Shown piece after piece: positions 23,758 through 35,408 of a DNA stretch of 64,000 nt. Each line of letters opens with the position of its first letter. The first letter of the stretch is position 1. A program made the position numbers and the translations under genes. The notes below the pieces were generated by a model. It did not search any database, had not been told where the DNA came from, and saw nothing but the letters and a program-made list of their open reading frames with translations. Source of the stretch: Leptasterias polaris (taxonomy: Eukaryota > Echinodermata > Asteroidea > Forcipulatida > Asteriidae); contig JAZGTN010000176.1 of the NCBI GenBank assembly GCA_037783415.1, positions 1,116,001 through 1,180,000 on the forward strand. The letters are read 5' to 3'.

Positions 23758-26675
23758 TAAGTGTCACTATAAGTTCTAGAATCCTGAGTGGTTATGATCC
23801 CCTGCCTGTGGGTTGTCTTAGACTGTTTGAATGCAGTACCAAGAGTAGTACTACGTGCCACTATGAATGGTACGGTCACCTCTCCCACACACACTAGTTT
23901 CATCTGATGCGTGGACTGATTCCATGCCCAGATGACAGCTCATTAATTATTCATTTTAGGGCCGGGTACTATTTACTACGAATCCAACTTTGGTGACAGG
24001 AAGGAGGTTTAATCAATTTGAGTACGAGAATGCATAAAACTTATATCACCGTGAAATGTGAGTTTCAATTTACTGGAAAAGAGCAATGGAGACTTAGTTA
24101 GGCCAATTTTTTAAGTTTGCCTGCAGCAAGTTCATACCAATGGGAAATACTGTGGCACAGTTATGAAATTAGCTGAGTACTTTACCTGCATCAACCATCT
24201 TCCTTTTTGTTCTCCTTTACATTGAAATCAATGTAACCAAACAGAGGCTAGAAGGGTAAAGCAGTCTGACCCCATTCGCTGCATAATGAGAATTCCTATT
24301 AAGTATTGCTTTTAAGTAGGATTTGAAGCTTTGCATGGTGGGAGTATACATGTAACTAAGAGAGGTTTGCGGTAACACCATGTTAAAATCTCTTTTGAGT
24401 ACTGTTGGTTCTGAAAAGAACCGGTGGTTAACGACTCCTTGCTTTTAAGTATAGGGAACAAGACAGAGATGGTGGCAGAATGATAAAGGTCTATTATGCA
24501 TGACTGGAACCCCAAACTAGGCACCTTGGGTGCAGCCAAAGGCTTTATCCTTATAATCATATTAAATACTGTCAGGTGAATACACCCAGGAAAGGCCAAG
24601 GACCTGAAATAATTTCATCAAAAGCTCTTATTTTTATGTTATGCATTGTTTTAAGTGAGGAGCATGGTTAAGTATGGAGAGATGTTTCATGCCTATATTT
24701 GAGGTTGGGGATACTTTGTAATTTTTTATGCAAACACAAAATACATTGTTTCAAACTATTCAATTTCGATTCTGAATTGTTCACCTCTAGGGACATTGAA
24801 GAAGGTGTAAATTTGTTATGGCTTTCATATTTTCTAATCATTTATAATCATTGCTAATATAATGTTGTTTTACACATAACAAACTAAACATCAGCCCACA
24901 TGTAATGTATGGCAGACATGTATGGGAATACACACTGTTTGGTATATTGAATGTAATTTTATGTAATTTTATGCTGTATTTTGGAGAATGCATGACAGAG
25001 TGAAGAATGAGTTGATTTACAATATGGCAGCCTGTGTATACTGCAGAAATGACAGACTTGCTGCTTTCACTCCAACATGTAGGTCATGGCATTGTACTCC
25101 GAATGAGTACAACTCTAATATAAAGGCATTGTGGGATTTAAGGCACCTATGTGAGTCCAAAATCTGTCATTCCACTAACTTGATAAAAGCAAGGCAGTAG
25201 CAAAATAGAAAATCAACATAGCATTATTGCACAATTAATAGCAATGGCTCATGAGAGAAGCAAATGTGATGTTTCTCATGAGGCAAGGAGGCATGTAGGC
25301 TAACTGATCAGTTCCAATGGTTAAGCCCTCCATTGTCCACATGTCTTTAGTCTCAAAATATTGGACTCAAAAAATGCTATAATTTCTCTACAAAAAGTAC
25401 CATTCTCTATACCAGAGTATAAATCTATTTGGGCTAAAAAGAAGTACATGTATGACTACATGAATCAATCACGTGCAATTTTATTTATTAAAGTATGGCA
25501 AAAAGTTAATAATAATGGAGCTAATGTACTTAATACATGGCCAGATGAAAACCAGGAGACAACATGATTAGCCGGAGGCCTTGTATAACACTTAGCAGTG
25601 TTGTGAGCTAAATGAAAAACTCATGGCCACTTTCAATTCAAACGTTAATAAGTGATGACTTCACAAACTTCCCTGCACAATAAGATCATTATTATCATAA
25701 TGGACCTTTTCCTTATCAGGGCCATTTTTTTTCATTTTTTTTTTCAAACAGCATGAAATTTAAAATTGCCTTTTTTTTTAAAGAGAGCAGACTAATTTGT
25801 CCTTCCACCCTCAGGCCGCATCTGAATTGGTGGCTATGGCTTCAGCCGTTGCTAAGGGTGTTGCTACTGATGTGATGAGGTGGGGATCCAGCCGTAGCCA
25901 CTAACTGGCTATGGCCTATGCTTGGATATTGTGATGAGTTGAGTGTATTGAATACAAGGTGGCTGCACTTGGATAAAGTTGTGAGTCTACATTCTGGGCA
26001 CAAGAAGTAAACTGTCATGATTCCAAGAAGTTCTGATCTAAATGATAACCAATTAAAATCCAAAAGTGTTTTGTCAGATTAATCTTGATTCAATCATGAT
26101 ATATTACCTCCCAGACAGTCAACTTGTTATTGTCTGTGTCATAGCTGATGAAGCATGCAGTTCTGTAGCTCAGAAAGGCAGAGTTAATCCTCAATACATG
26201 ATACTACTGAGCTGTGATCATCTCATTAGTATCATAATAACACTTGTGACAATGAATCTGACCACAGGTGGGCCATAAGCTGTAATAGCTCAAAAGCTGT
26301 GTGATCAAGGAGGAAGAAACTCATCTATTTGCAAGAATGAATGATCTATAATTGACTTATAGTATACTGCTACAACACTGCACATTGAAAGTACATTGAA
26401 AGCCATACTTAGTTTCAATATGCCCCAATCTGGTTGTTAGCAGATGCTTTATAAATTTACATGAACACTTTTAAAGATGACTGGGTGTTAATAGGTAATC
26501 TGAAGTAATGTTCATTTTGGATGGGCCAAATTTCATATAGCTCTTAAATTCTTTGTTTTGATATTCTTGAATATTTTCACATTGTTATTTTTTGTTACTC
26601 TTTGGCACTTCCGCAGTAATCTGTTTACTTTTAAAATATGTTTGTCACAATACACCAGTAGGACTCTTCCTCTGT
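23758..26675. other. Non-coding stretch upstream of the candidate first exon
   Basis: Would hold the promoter and 5' UTR if the first-exon call is right; no clear TATA or CpG island is seen. At 25824-25925 the phrases GGCTATGGCTTCAGCCGTTGCTAAGGG... resemble the reverse complement of the 53-bp repeat unit at 40981-41425. This suggests a dispersed relative. Confidence 0.4.
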
Positions 26676-27056
26676 ACACACACACCCAAGTGTTTATACG
26701 CCTGCAATCATGGACCTCCTATTGTCCCTCTTTTGTTTATACTCTTTTGCAACAGCTCCCATTGGTTTTGTACACGTTTTCCAACCGTGGACCTTTCCCG
26801 AACCGTGGACCTATTGTCCTCTTTTGTTATAGGTCCCCGGTTTGAATGTGTATACCTACTCGCCCACACACACCTTTGTAAATCCCACTTACCGAGGACT
26901 TCTCTTTGTTCTCCCATTGTTTGGACTTTTTTTTTTAGCGACGTCCCCATTGGGTTTGTACACGAAAACAAAGCGAGGACGTCCTCGCTCTGTCAAACAC
27001 CCGGATCCCTTTTGTTAAAGTCCTCGGTTTGAATGGATAGACACGCTCACACACAC
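26676..27056. repeat. Diverged tandem dimer, about 185 bp per unit
   Basis: Two units that follow CACACACAC spacers. Shared anchors in the same order are GGACYT, CCCATTGG-TTTGTACACG, CCTTTTGTTA-like/CTCTTTTGTTA, GGTTTGAATG and a closing ACTCGCCCACACACAC or GCTCACACACAC. The second unit contains the 14-bp perfect palindrome CGAGGACGTCCTCG (26973-26986). Substitution level is high, so it is old. Confidence 0.65.
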
Positions 27057-28707
27057 AGTCCTAAACCTAAATGGTCTGATGTGCAGTGGAAAATATTGTC
27101 AGCTCATAAAATTACCAGCAGTAAGTTTCTATTTTCACTTCATGACCATTCCATTGTCAAACACATTTTGGGGGACCAGGGTTTAGAGTTAAGAGCGTCT
27201 CTTTAAATCCATCAGTCAATGTTTCTAAAATAAAAAAATTTAAAATGGTTTTGTACTTTGGCCATGTGAGTGTGTCTGCACACCTTTTTACACTGCCACT
27301 GATAACCCATAAGTAATGCAATATAGACTCAATTTGAAATATAGTGAAAATATGCAAAATGAGTGCTAGTGTAAACTTGACAGGCATTGAAATGATAAAC
27401 AGAAAGTATTTTTTCAATGTTGTTTGCTGGATTCTTTCACCAAAAAATTACAATAATATGTCTAAACCCTGACACAAAAGGGTAGAGGTGAGTATTTTGG
27501 TCATTGATTGTTATGTTTATTTGTGCCCAATACGCAATACCTCAGTCATTATCCGGGATGTCACTGTAGTAGTAAGTAAAAGACTCCCAAGGTATAAGAT
27601 GAAACCAATGTAGCCAGTTGTCCAATCATTTTGACAGCATGAGTCGTCTTCTCATTGAAACTTGTTTCTTTTATTTAAAAAAAGATGAGTGTTTACAAAA
27701 ACTTTATCAGAAGCTAAGTCAAGATTGGTTTATCAACAGTTGAGGTCTATCAATATCGATATTACAAAAAAAATCTTGTTACTATTTTAATATCGATATC
27801 GCCAATGTCACTATTGAAATTTTTATATTTATAAATGATATCGAAAATGTGTAAATTATTGAGGAAATTAATCTCAATTTTTTGTTTGTACCTTGTTACT
27901 TGTTAATTTTATTATAAAATGAAATTCAAAGACCAGTTATTTTGTGATCAAGATGTAAACAACACAGCACAACTCACACTCACATGCTGACAAACACACA
28001 CCCCCACACACACCACATTGTTTCAAAATAAATGGGCTGTTAGTCTTCACACAGAGGAAGATTTCGCTACTTTGCATACGGTAAGAAAAGAACCATCAAT
28101 TGCTAGCAGGCGCTTTCAAAATAAAGCAATATAATTAGAGCAAACGTCCTCTATTGGTGAAGTATAATAGTGCATTACGCGATAACATACAATGCTTTCA
28201 TGCAGGGGTCATGAATGACATTTTCTTAGACTGTTATATATGCCATGACGGATTTTGATATATCTAATATACTTGATATTGAATTTCCAACATATCGATT
28301 ATCAAAAATATCTGACATCGACTGACTCTATCAAAAGTTTACAACGGTTTATGTACTTTCTTTCCATTGGTAATCACAAAATAAGAAATTAAACATACTT
28401 CAGGGTTCGTGAACACCGAATACATGTAAGTTGTTCTTTTCCCCATGAAAGCTTTTCCATTTTGATATTTAGAAGCCTTTAGGTTCAGCAAATCCATCTG
28501 GTAACCCAAGAATTGATCCGCAGTGCAGGGCGGCAATAACACAGCCACTGTGAGCATTATAGCATCCATAAAATTGATTTACACAGGCACTGCACCAACA
28601 TGGTCTTAAATTCTGCATTGGAAGCTGGCTATAATTTCCCTCAGGATGTGGCACATCTGAATTTCTATGTAATAACATACATGGTCTGATATAAAGCAAG
28701 GTGCTGC
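27057..28707. other. Non-coding stretch, ATCGAT-rich between 27745 and 28330
   Basis: ATATCGAT-type words occur at about 27756, 27790 and 28312, with further diverged copies between, on either side of an AT-rich segment with a CA-rich patch (27975-28015). This hints at the ends of an unrecognised element, but I cannot align clean inverted ends. Confidence 0.4.
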
Positions 28708-28783
28708 TTGGTGCTGTGTCTTGATCTAGATTCCACAATCAGCTCTTGGTGCTGTGTCTTGATCTAGATTCCACAATCAGCTC
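28708..28783. repeat. 38-bp tandem duplication
   Basis: TTGGTGCTGTGTCTTGATC begins at 28708 and again at 28746. The two units are identical, hence recent. Confidence 0.9.
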
Positions 28784-29546
28784 TGTGATTAACCAACCAT
28801 AAGCCCATTTCTATATATTATGTATGAAGACATCGGTTAATTAAAATCCCTCAGTAGTTTAGATTGATCAAGCAGCCACTGTAGTCATCTTCCTTGTATT
28901 GACCCAATTCTGACATCATCATCCACAACAAATCTTGGTTGAATCCCTGCGTGTTGCTCTATTAAGGGCACATTTTAGGAAAAGTGTACCACTTCTTGCA
29001 CTTTGACTCAAAATATGGGAGAACATTTCGTTATATTGCTGTGAACAAAAGAAAAACAAAATGACTGGGCTATTTATAATCCTTTTCATAATAATAATAG
29101 TTCAAAGTTTCGGCTGTATTTTGATGTTATAATAAGCAGTTTCGTTCCAACATCGTTGATTGTCAATTTATTGGGCATCCAGAACTTTATATCTCAGACA
29201 CATTGGGCAACACATTTGCAGACACATTGCTCATCAGAAATATCTAAATCAAAAGAGACATGCAGTTGAGTATCATCCACATGTATACATGTGAATATTC
29301 GACCTGTGGTTAATAAAGGTCGTGTCCAAACAGATGGTCAGTCAGTCTTCATGCTGCAACCAATTGCTAAATTACTTTTTATTTAAAAGGATGGAAGTGA
29401 AAGGAGAGAAGTGACAATGGCTCTTTTGAAAATCTGTCTTTGAAGTCTTCCCCTGGTGTTATTAGCATACTATAATAAGATGAGTCTCACGGTTTATAAA
29501 CTGTGGGACCATGTTACATTCCTGTGACATCACTGGTTCATAAAAG
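28784..29546. other. Non-coding stretch, no feature recognised
   Basis: No repeats, tRNA boxes or plausible exon. Confidence 0.45.
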
Positions 29547-29646
29547 AGCTGGAGTTCCAGCTGGTGCAATTTTTACAAAGCAGGAAGGCAGAAAACAGCT
29601 GGAGTTCCAGCTGGTGCAATTTTTACAAAGCAGGAAGGCAGAAAAC
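29547..29646. repeat. 50-bp tandem duplication
   Basis: AGCTGGAGTTCCAGCTGGTG begins at 29547 and again at 29597; units are identical. Each contains the palindrome AGCTGGAGTTCCAGCT (one central mismatch pair). Confidence 0.92.
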
Positions 29647-30625
29647 AGTCTTTTATAGGACAATGTACCACACAATTTCAATCAACTTTGGATATGAAAT
29701 CAAGGGGAACCATCTCAAAAATGGTAGTAATTATGATACAAAATGTCAAATTTCTCATATGACCACAGTGGCATCTTACCTGCCAAGAAACGATGTGGAA
29801 TGCACAAGAACACTGACTTTTGTCAACACGGTGACATGGTCAATAGTCCAAACCACTAACCCAATCAGAGTTTTCCTACGTGTACACTTTTGAGGTATTT
29901 CAGAATAATGTATGTTAAATGACAGAGGGCAGCAGACAGAGTCAGTCTGCTCAGGTTGCTCACTGCCTCACTCGCCAGATAATTGTGTCATGTCTAAACA
30001 AAACCAAAGAGGGCACCATGCTAGTTTTATAATGGCAATGTCATGCTTGCTTTTAGTACATAAATATTGTAGACAGACTGGGAATACCTTTTTTTATCAC
30101 AAGTAAATGTCTAGCAACTTCATGTGTAAACACAAAAAGTAACCCCGGAATAAGTCAAAACAAAATGATAAATGGTGATCAATATGAACCAATCATTATG
30201 CAGGTTTTGCACACTTGGGTGCAAAACAAGTGTGTTCAATCCATCTTAATTTTTTCCTTTTGATTTTAACATGAAGGTCTTTGGGGGAAAAAGTTTGCTT
30301 CTACAAGGCGATAATACTTGTAAACATGAGCAAGGCAGCCTCTGAAAGTACATAGTAACTAGTAAGGCAGGCTGTCTGACATTTGAAGGGACAGTGGATC
30401 AAGTGCTATTTACTATCATGTTCCACAAACAGAGGTTGTACTGTAGTTTTGTATGTGATGCTTTGCTTTTGAAGTGAAGGCTAATTTTACTAGTTTAAGA
30501 CCTGGACGCTCTTATAAAAGTAAATCCACTTTATCATTATTATTAAAATTACAAAAGAAATAGGGCAAAACCACCAGATGAGACAGGGGCAACACAAAAG
30601 CAAATTTATTACTGTGGTCCACAAA
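29647..30625. other. Non-coding stretch, no feature recognised
   Basis: Only short chance open frames are seen. Confidence 0.4.
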
Positions 30626-31160
30626 CCTGCTGCCCCAGAGACATGCTGCCCCATAGACATGCTGCCCCATAGACATGCTGCTCCATAGACATGTTGCCCA
30701 TTAGCCCTGCTTCCCCATAGACCTGCTGCCCTATAGACCTGTTGCCTTTTAGGGCTGCTGCCCCATAGACCTGCTGCCCCAAAGACCTGCTGCCCTATAA
30801 CCCTTCTGCCCTATAGCCCTTTGGCCCTATAGTCCTTCTGCCCTATTAGACCTGTTGCCCTATACATAGTCCTTCTGCCCTATAGACCTGCTGCCCAATA
30901 GACCTGCTGCCCAATCTTATAGACCTGCTGCCCTATAGAACTGCTGCCCAATCTTATAGACCTGCTGCCCTATAGAACTGCTGCCCAATCTTATAGACCT
31001 GCTGCCCTATAGAACTGCTGCCCAATCTTATAGACCTGCTGCCCTATAGAACTGCTGCCCAATCTTATAGACCTGCTGCCCTATAGAACTGCTGCCCAAT
31101 CTTATAGACCTGCTGCCCTATAGAACTGCTGCCCAATCTTATAGACCTGCTGCCCTTTAG
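30626..31160. repeat. Minisatellite with higher-order structure
   Basis: The basic unit is about 15-18 bp, (C)CTATAGACCTGCTGCC, quite variable in the left half. From 30916 to 31144 it has been re-amplified as a 37-bp two-unit block (CTTATAGACCTGCTGCCC, then TATAGAACTGCTGCCCAAT) with starts at 30916, 30953, 30990, 31027, 31064, 31101 and 31138. The near-perfect identity of these blocks shows a second, recent expansion inside an old array. Confidence 0.93.
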
Positions 31161-31516
31161 ACCCGGTAGGAAGAATTTATAAACAATATAATGTAACAAA
31201 GCTACATGTTTAAGAGAACATACATGTACATACTGACCCCTTTCACAATGCACAGCACACTAACACACACTTATCCTGTCCAATATTTTGCCAATGAAAA
31301 TGTACACAAAGGAATTAAAAGGATTACCCCTGAGATAAAGGTCACTTACACTAGAAATTCAGACTGTATTGGGCAAACTTTGAAGCACCATGGCCCTAAT
31401 CAGGCCAATGGAGACATTGGCCTCAATGTACATGGCCTCGATGAAATAACAGGTCTGTAGTTCGATAATTAATAACTAATTGTCATTATTGACTTATCAT
31501 TCAAACCATTGACACG
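31161..31516. other. Non-coding stretch
   Basis: Short segment between minisatellite and transposon; nothing recognised. Confidence 0.45.
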
Positions 31517-31997
31517 TTATACACCTATCAATTGTATGACGCACTATCAGACCCCCGGGGCTGGTGCGTCACTGCTCATATGTGGGGACGGATTTGCGTG
31601 TCCAAAGACCCACCCTGAGTCGAAAAATTGACACACTTGTTGCAGATTTGGACTGTCTTCCGAACGATTTTTTGACTTACCATTCGCAGAAAACGACGCA
31701 CCACGGACGAACACCGACGACGCACATAAAATCTCTTGCAAACGACGCAGGCGCAGTGAATACCAAATAATTCAACCTTTTACGTACGAGTTTCCCGGCA
31801 TACATAGTGAAAATACATTGCAAGTGTCCGCACGAGGTGAGGTGGTCGAGGTTGTACTGCTTTATTTTCGAGACATGCGGTTCCCAGCGCACTAGCTATT
31901 AAAACGCACAGAAAAAAGAGGGGCCCGAGGAGAGAGCCAGTCGACGATCGAAGACAACAACTATTATATAACGCCGCACGATAAAATTGGATGTCAG

Positions 31998-33540
31998 ATG
32001 TCAGATGTGAGAAAAAATCAGGTAGGAATATTGTTTTTGCTTGTTTTTTTGTATGCACAAATCGCTTTATAATTAGCGACCATGCTTTCACGAACGTATT
32101 GTTGTATAATGTATGCATTTTTTAGTATTTTTACTTGAAACGTATGCCGCTTTGTGAATCGTGGCTTTTTCGTGACTCGATTGATTAGAGTCGGACGAGT
32201 GTGTGTCTGTTTCGACGCAAAAACAAAAACGATCCCCCCACAATCTACTTCAATCCTGCGACATCCTTTTAGTCAGAACTTCCATTTATCTACATAACTG
32301 GTCTTTATTTATCATTGATCATTTTGATTGTTGTATTTTATGTTACAAAATATTTTTGGCCTGGAGAAAAAGAAATTAAAAGTTATCAATATCATCCAAC
32401 AATTTCGCAAGACAAAACGTATTTTATAATGTGTTTATTTTTGGTAGTAGTATGGAGCCAGATGCTGAAATTTCACATATTGGTACCAATTCGAGGGAAT
32501 TCTAATATCACTTTTCTTGTTTCAAATAATCCATAACTTTACCATAAACTATGATAGCCTGTAAATAAAGTTGTTGAAAGATTTTTACTGTAAAAAAGCC
32601 TCTTCCGTTTATTGCTAAGTCAACGGCCGTTTTAATATTAACAATTTTAAGCCCATGTGTTTGCATGAGGAGAAAATAATTTTATGGACATACTCAACAG
32701 CCGTTGTATTTGTCACTTTGCTGCCTCTCAACAAAAACAAGTCAGCAGCCATTTTGTTTTCGCTTTGGCGACAAAATGTCGACATTTTGCAGTTGATTTT
32801 AGACCTTTATGAGTATTAAACAATTAATGTGTGTATTTTAATAGAGTAGAGGAAAGATGTTTTGTATTTGGTTGTTGATCAAAAAGGAGGGAAAAAAGTT
32901 CAAATTGAGTAAAAAAAAAACAGTAGGAATGTGCTGTGATATGTGATGCCCCGTCTGCCCATATGACAAAAAGGATGCAGCGGTCGGTGACTTTCTATAT
33001 ATCAATGATATGATGTTCACATTTTGAAGTATAATTTTGGTACTACTTGGGCACTACAATTCCTGGATTTCGGAGAAATACACAGACAATGTGTACATTT
33101 AATTCATAATATGAATGACAGAAAAAGGGCAACCCAAGAGTTTTTGGTCGTGTACCCTGGAGGGCAGAGCAAATAGATATGATTTTAATATTTTGTTTTA
33201 TTTTTTATTACTATTTTCGGGGGGCCTATTTCTTGATTTTATTTTTTCCATGTTTTATTTTTTTAAATGTGTAACCTAGGTCAAAGCCTGCAACCTTCAT
33301 CATGTGTTTGTGTCGCCAACAAATGATAAATGGTTATATATTTTTGTAACTTTTTGTGCTGGGATACCATTTTATTAACATGATACAGTTTCTATACCCC
33401 TGTTAATGGACTGAATTATTTTGTTTCATGTACAGCTTGCTAAGATGTCTAAACCACTCGTCTTGGCGACCTTCTTGCTGGATGGCATCGAAGTCTATAA
33501 GAAAAGCATCAGGGTAGACACAATGGAAGACGAGGATTAA
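31998..33540 (+). CDS. Speculative two-exon mini-ORF inside the 4.48-kb transposon
   Basis: Exon 1 31998-32021: ATG plus seven codons ending at AATCAG|GTAGG. Exon 2 33436-33540 follows an acceptor TTTCATGTACAG, stays in phase 0, and ends in TAA. The predicted product is 42 residues; exon 2 encodes LAKMSKPLVLATFLLDG, then IEVYKKSIRVDTMEDED. I recognise no domain. Exon 1 sits at the end of the CpG-rich 5' part of the element, where a transposon promoter would be expected. It may be a remnant of a larger spliced transposon gene, or a chance frame. Confidence 0.2.
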
Positions 33541-34157
33541 CGACGAGGATTAACTTTGACCCATTTATTAATGCTATACACCCAGTTAAAATCTGTTTTA
33601 AAATGGAGTCCTGCAAAGTAGCCCCCATAGCCCTTTTAAAAAGGTAACAAGCAAACACTGACAATGACCATAACAATAGTTTCATATGCCCGATTCACAA
33701 GAAAGGATCTCTGAGTGACACTGGAAGATGTAGTGGAATGATCTTATTTAATTGTTTTTTAAGAACAGGACAACAAAATGGGCTTATGGTATTTTGCTCA
33801 ATAATCAAACAAAGATATCAATTAAAAGCAATCTGTGTTAATAGTAGTAATCTTGACTGCTGTAACTGGATTTACAACTTGTTTTTTTAGTCATATTATG
33901 CGGTGTGATACCTGGCCATACAGCAGTTTAGGGTTCATGGCTTCTGACTGGCACCCCGCCTGAGCAGAGATTTAGCTATTTCGTTAATAAAGGTTTGAAA
34001 AGTTTCGGACGTACAGTTAAAACTGTTTTAATAGCTGTTTTTATTTCATAGCTGTTTGAAAGGTTTGTATAGCTGCAAATCAACTAATTTGGGTAATAAA
34101 ATACCAAAAGGTTCCAATTATGGTGAATAAAGTGGCAACATTTAAGTATATTTTTGC

Positions 34158-34800
34158 TTAAAGGTACAGGACATGTTTGGTAAGCGAGCAACAGAGAGCT
34201 GAAAACATTGTGAGAAACGACTCCCTCTGAAGTAACGTAGATTTTGAGAAAAGGGTATTTCTCACTAAAATATTAATAGACTTAAAGGCACTGAACATGT
34301 TTGGTAATTATCAAAGACCAGTATTGTCACTCGGTGTATCCCAACATATGCATAAAATAATAAACCTGTGAAAATTTGGGCTGAATCTGTCATCGAAGTT
34401 GCAAGAAAAAACACCCTTGTTGCACAATTTTGTGTGCTTTCAGATGCTAATAAATAAAAGGCTTCATGCATGAAGTATTTTATTATTTTAGTGATAAGTT
34501 ACCTCTTTCTCAAAAACTACGTTACTTGAGGGGGAGTGGTTTCTCACTATCAACAGCTCTCCGTTGCTGGTTACCAAGTAATTTTTAAGCTAATATATTT
34601 TTTGAGTAACTACCAAACGTGTTCAGTGCCTTTTATTGGCATCTGAAAGCACACAAATTTGTGCAAGAAGGGTGTTTTTTCTTTCATTATTTTCTTGCAT
34701 GTATCCCATGCAGGAAAATAATAAAAGAAAAAAACACCCTTCTTGCACCAAGTGACAATACTGGTCTCTGATAATTAACAAACGTGTCCAGTTCCTTTAA
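34158..34800. mobile_element. TTAA MITE (TTAAAGGTACAGGACATG family), interrupted copy
   Basis: TTAA at 34158-34161 and 34797-34800. Left end TTAAAGGTACAGGACATGTT; right end (reverse complement) TTTAAAGGAACTGGACACGT. Internal phrases GAGAAACGACTCCCTCTGAA and CTGAAAGCACACAAATTTGT belong to a MITE family I know as abundant in echinoderms. A second copy of the same family has inserted into it. Confidence 0.8.
34282..34635. mobile_element. TTAA MITE nested inside a copy of its own family
   Basis: Starts TTAAAGGCACTGAACATGTT (34282) and ends ACGTGTTCAGTGCCTTTTA (34635; the final TTAA is mutated). Its interior runs in the opposite orientation to the host copy (GTTTCTCACTATCAACAGC here, GAGAAACG in the host copy). 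Confidence 0.75.
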
Positions 34801-35267
34801 ACAAAATATTGTCTTAAATAAAAATAAAATGCATTGAAGGTAGTTTCTCCTCAAAAAAGGATTTAGTCAAGGTAAAAATCTGGCCTGAGAGTTTTTCCAA
34901 AAAATAATCTGCCTAACTGATGAGCTATCAAATAATTTTCAAAGTACATGCACTTAAAATAGCCCCCAACCCATCGTTCATGGAATCACCCCTGATGCAA
35001 CATCGTCCCCATGGTTTACTATGCGGTCAACCTGGTACTGCTCGACACACCATGGGGACGAGGTTGCCCCTGATGGTTGCTGCACGTACAGTACAGTATA
35101 TCTCTACAATGGAATTTCGCCTGCATGAGTCGCTAGACTGGTTCCCGGTCCTTCCTTCCGTTCTTGCCTATAACATTTATTAAGAAGGAAAGTGAAATAG
35201 TTGGTTGTTTCTTGTTGTTGTGATTCGTGAGGAACTGAAAAAGGGAAGTACTACTGCTCATATACAC

Positions 35268-35408
35268 CGATCCATTAAGCCACGCCCATTTCTCATTGAC
35301 CAATCACAACCGCAAAATTTGAGCCGTTTGGTGATCTTTGCACTAATGGTGATCGGGTTTCGCGGCTGTGATTGGTCAACTCGTAAGGAGGCGGGGCTTA
35401 ATGGATCG
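35268..35408. repeat. Promoter-like palindrome flanked by a 39-bp duplication
   Basis: Arms of about 50 bp: left CGATCCATTAAGCCACGCCC and TTGACCAATCACAACCGC; the right arm is the inverse (GCGGCTGTGATTGGTCAA and GGCGGGGCTTAATGGATCG). Each arm carries a CCAAT box and a GC box, mirror-oriented. On either side stands a copy of ATTCGTGAGGAACTGAAAAA...TACTGCTCA (35223-35260 and 35413-35452). It looks like a small foldback element; bidirectional promoter activity is conceivable but only inferred. Confidence 0.8.

Noticed and set aside
28467..28738. 89-codon minus-strand frame with several cysteines (PCWCSACVNQFYGC)
   Set aside because: Starts within a recent 38-bp duplication, shows no family pattern I can name and no convincing acceptor; left as a chance frame.
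30626..31160. CRISPR array or repeat-spacer structure
   Set aside because: Units are contiguous with no unique spacers, and the context is eukaryotic.
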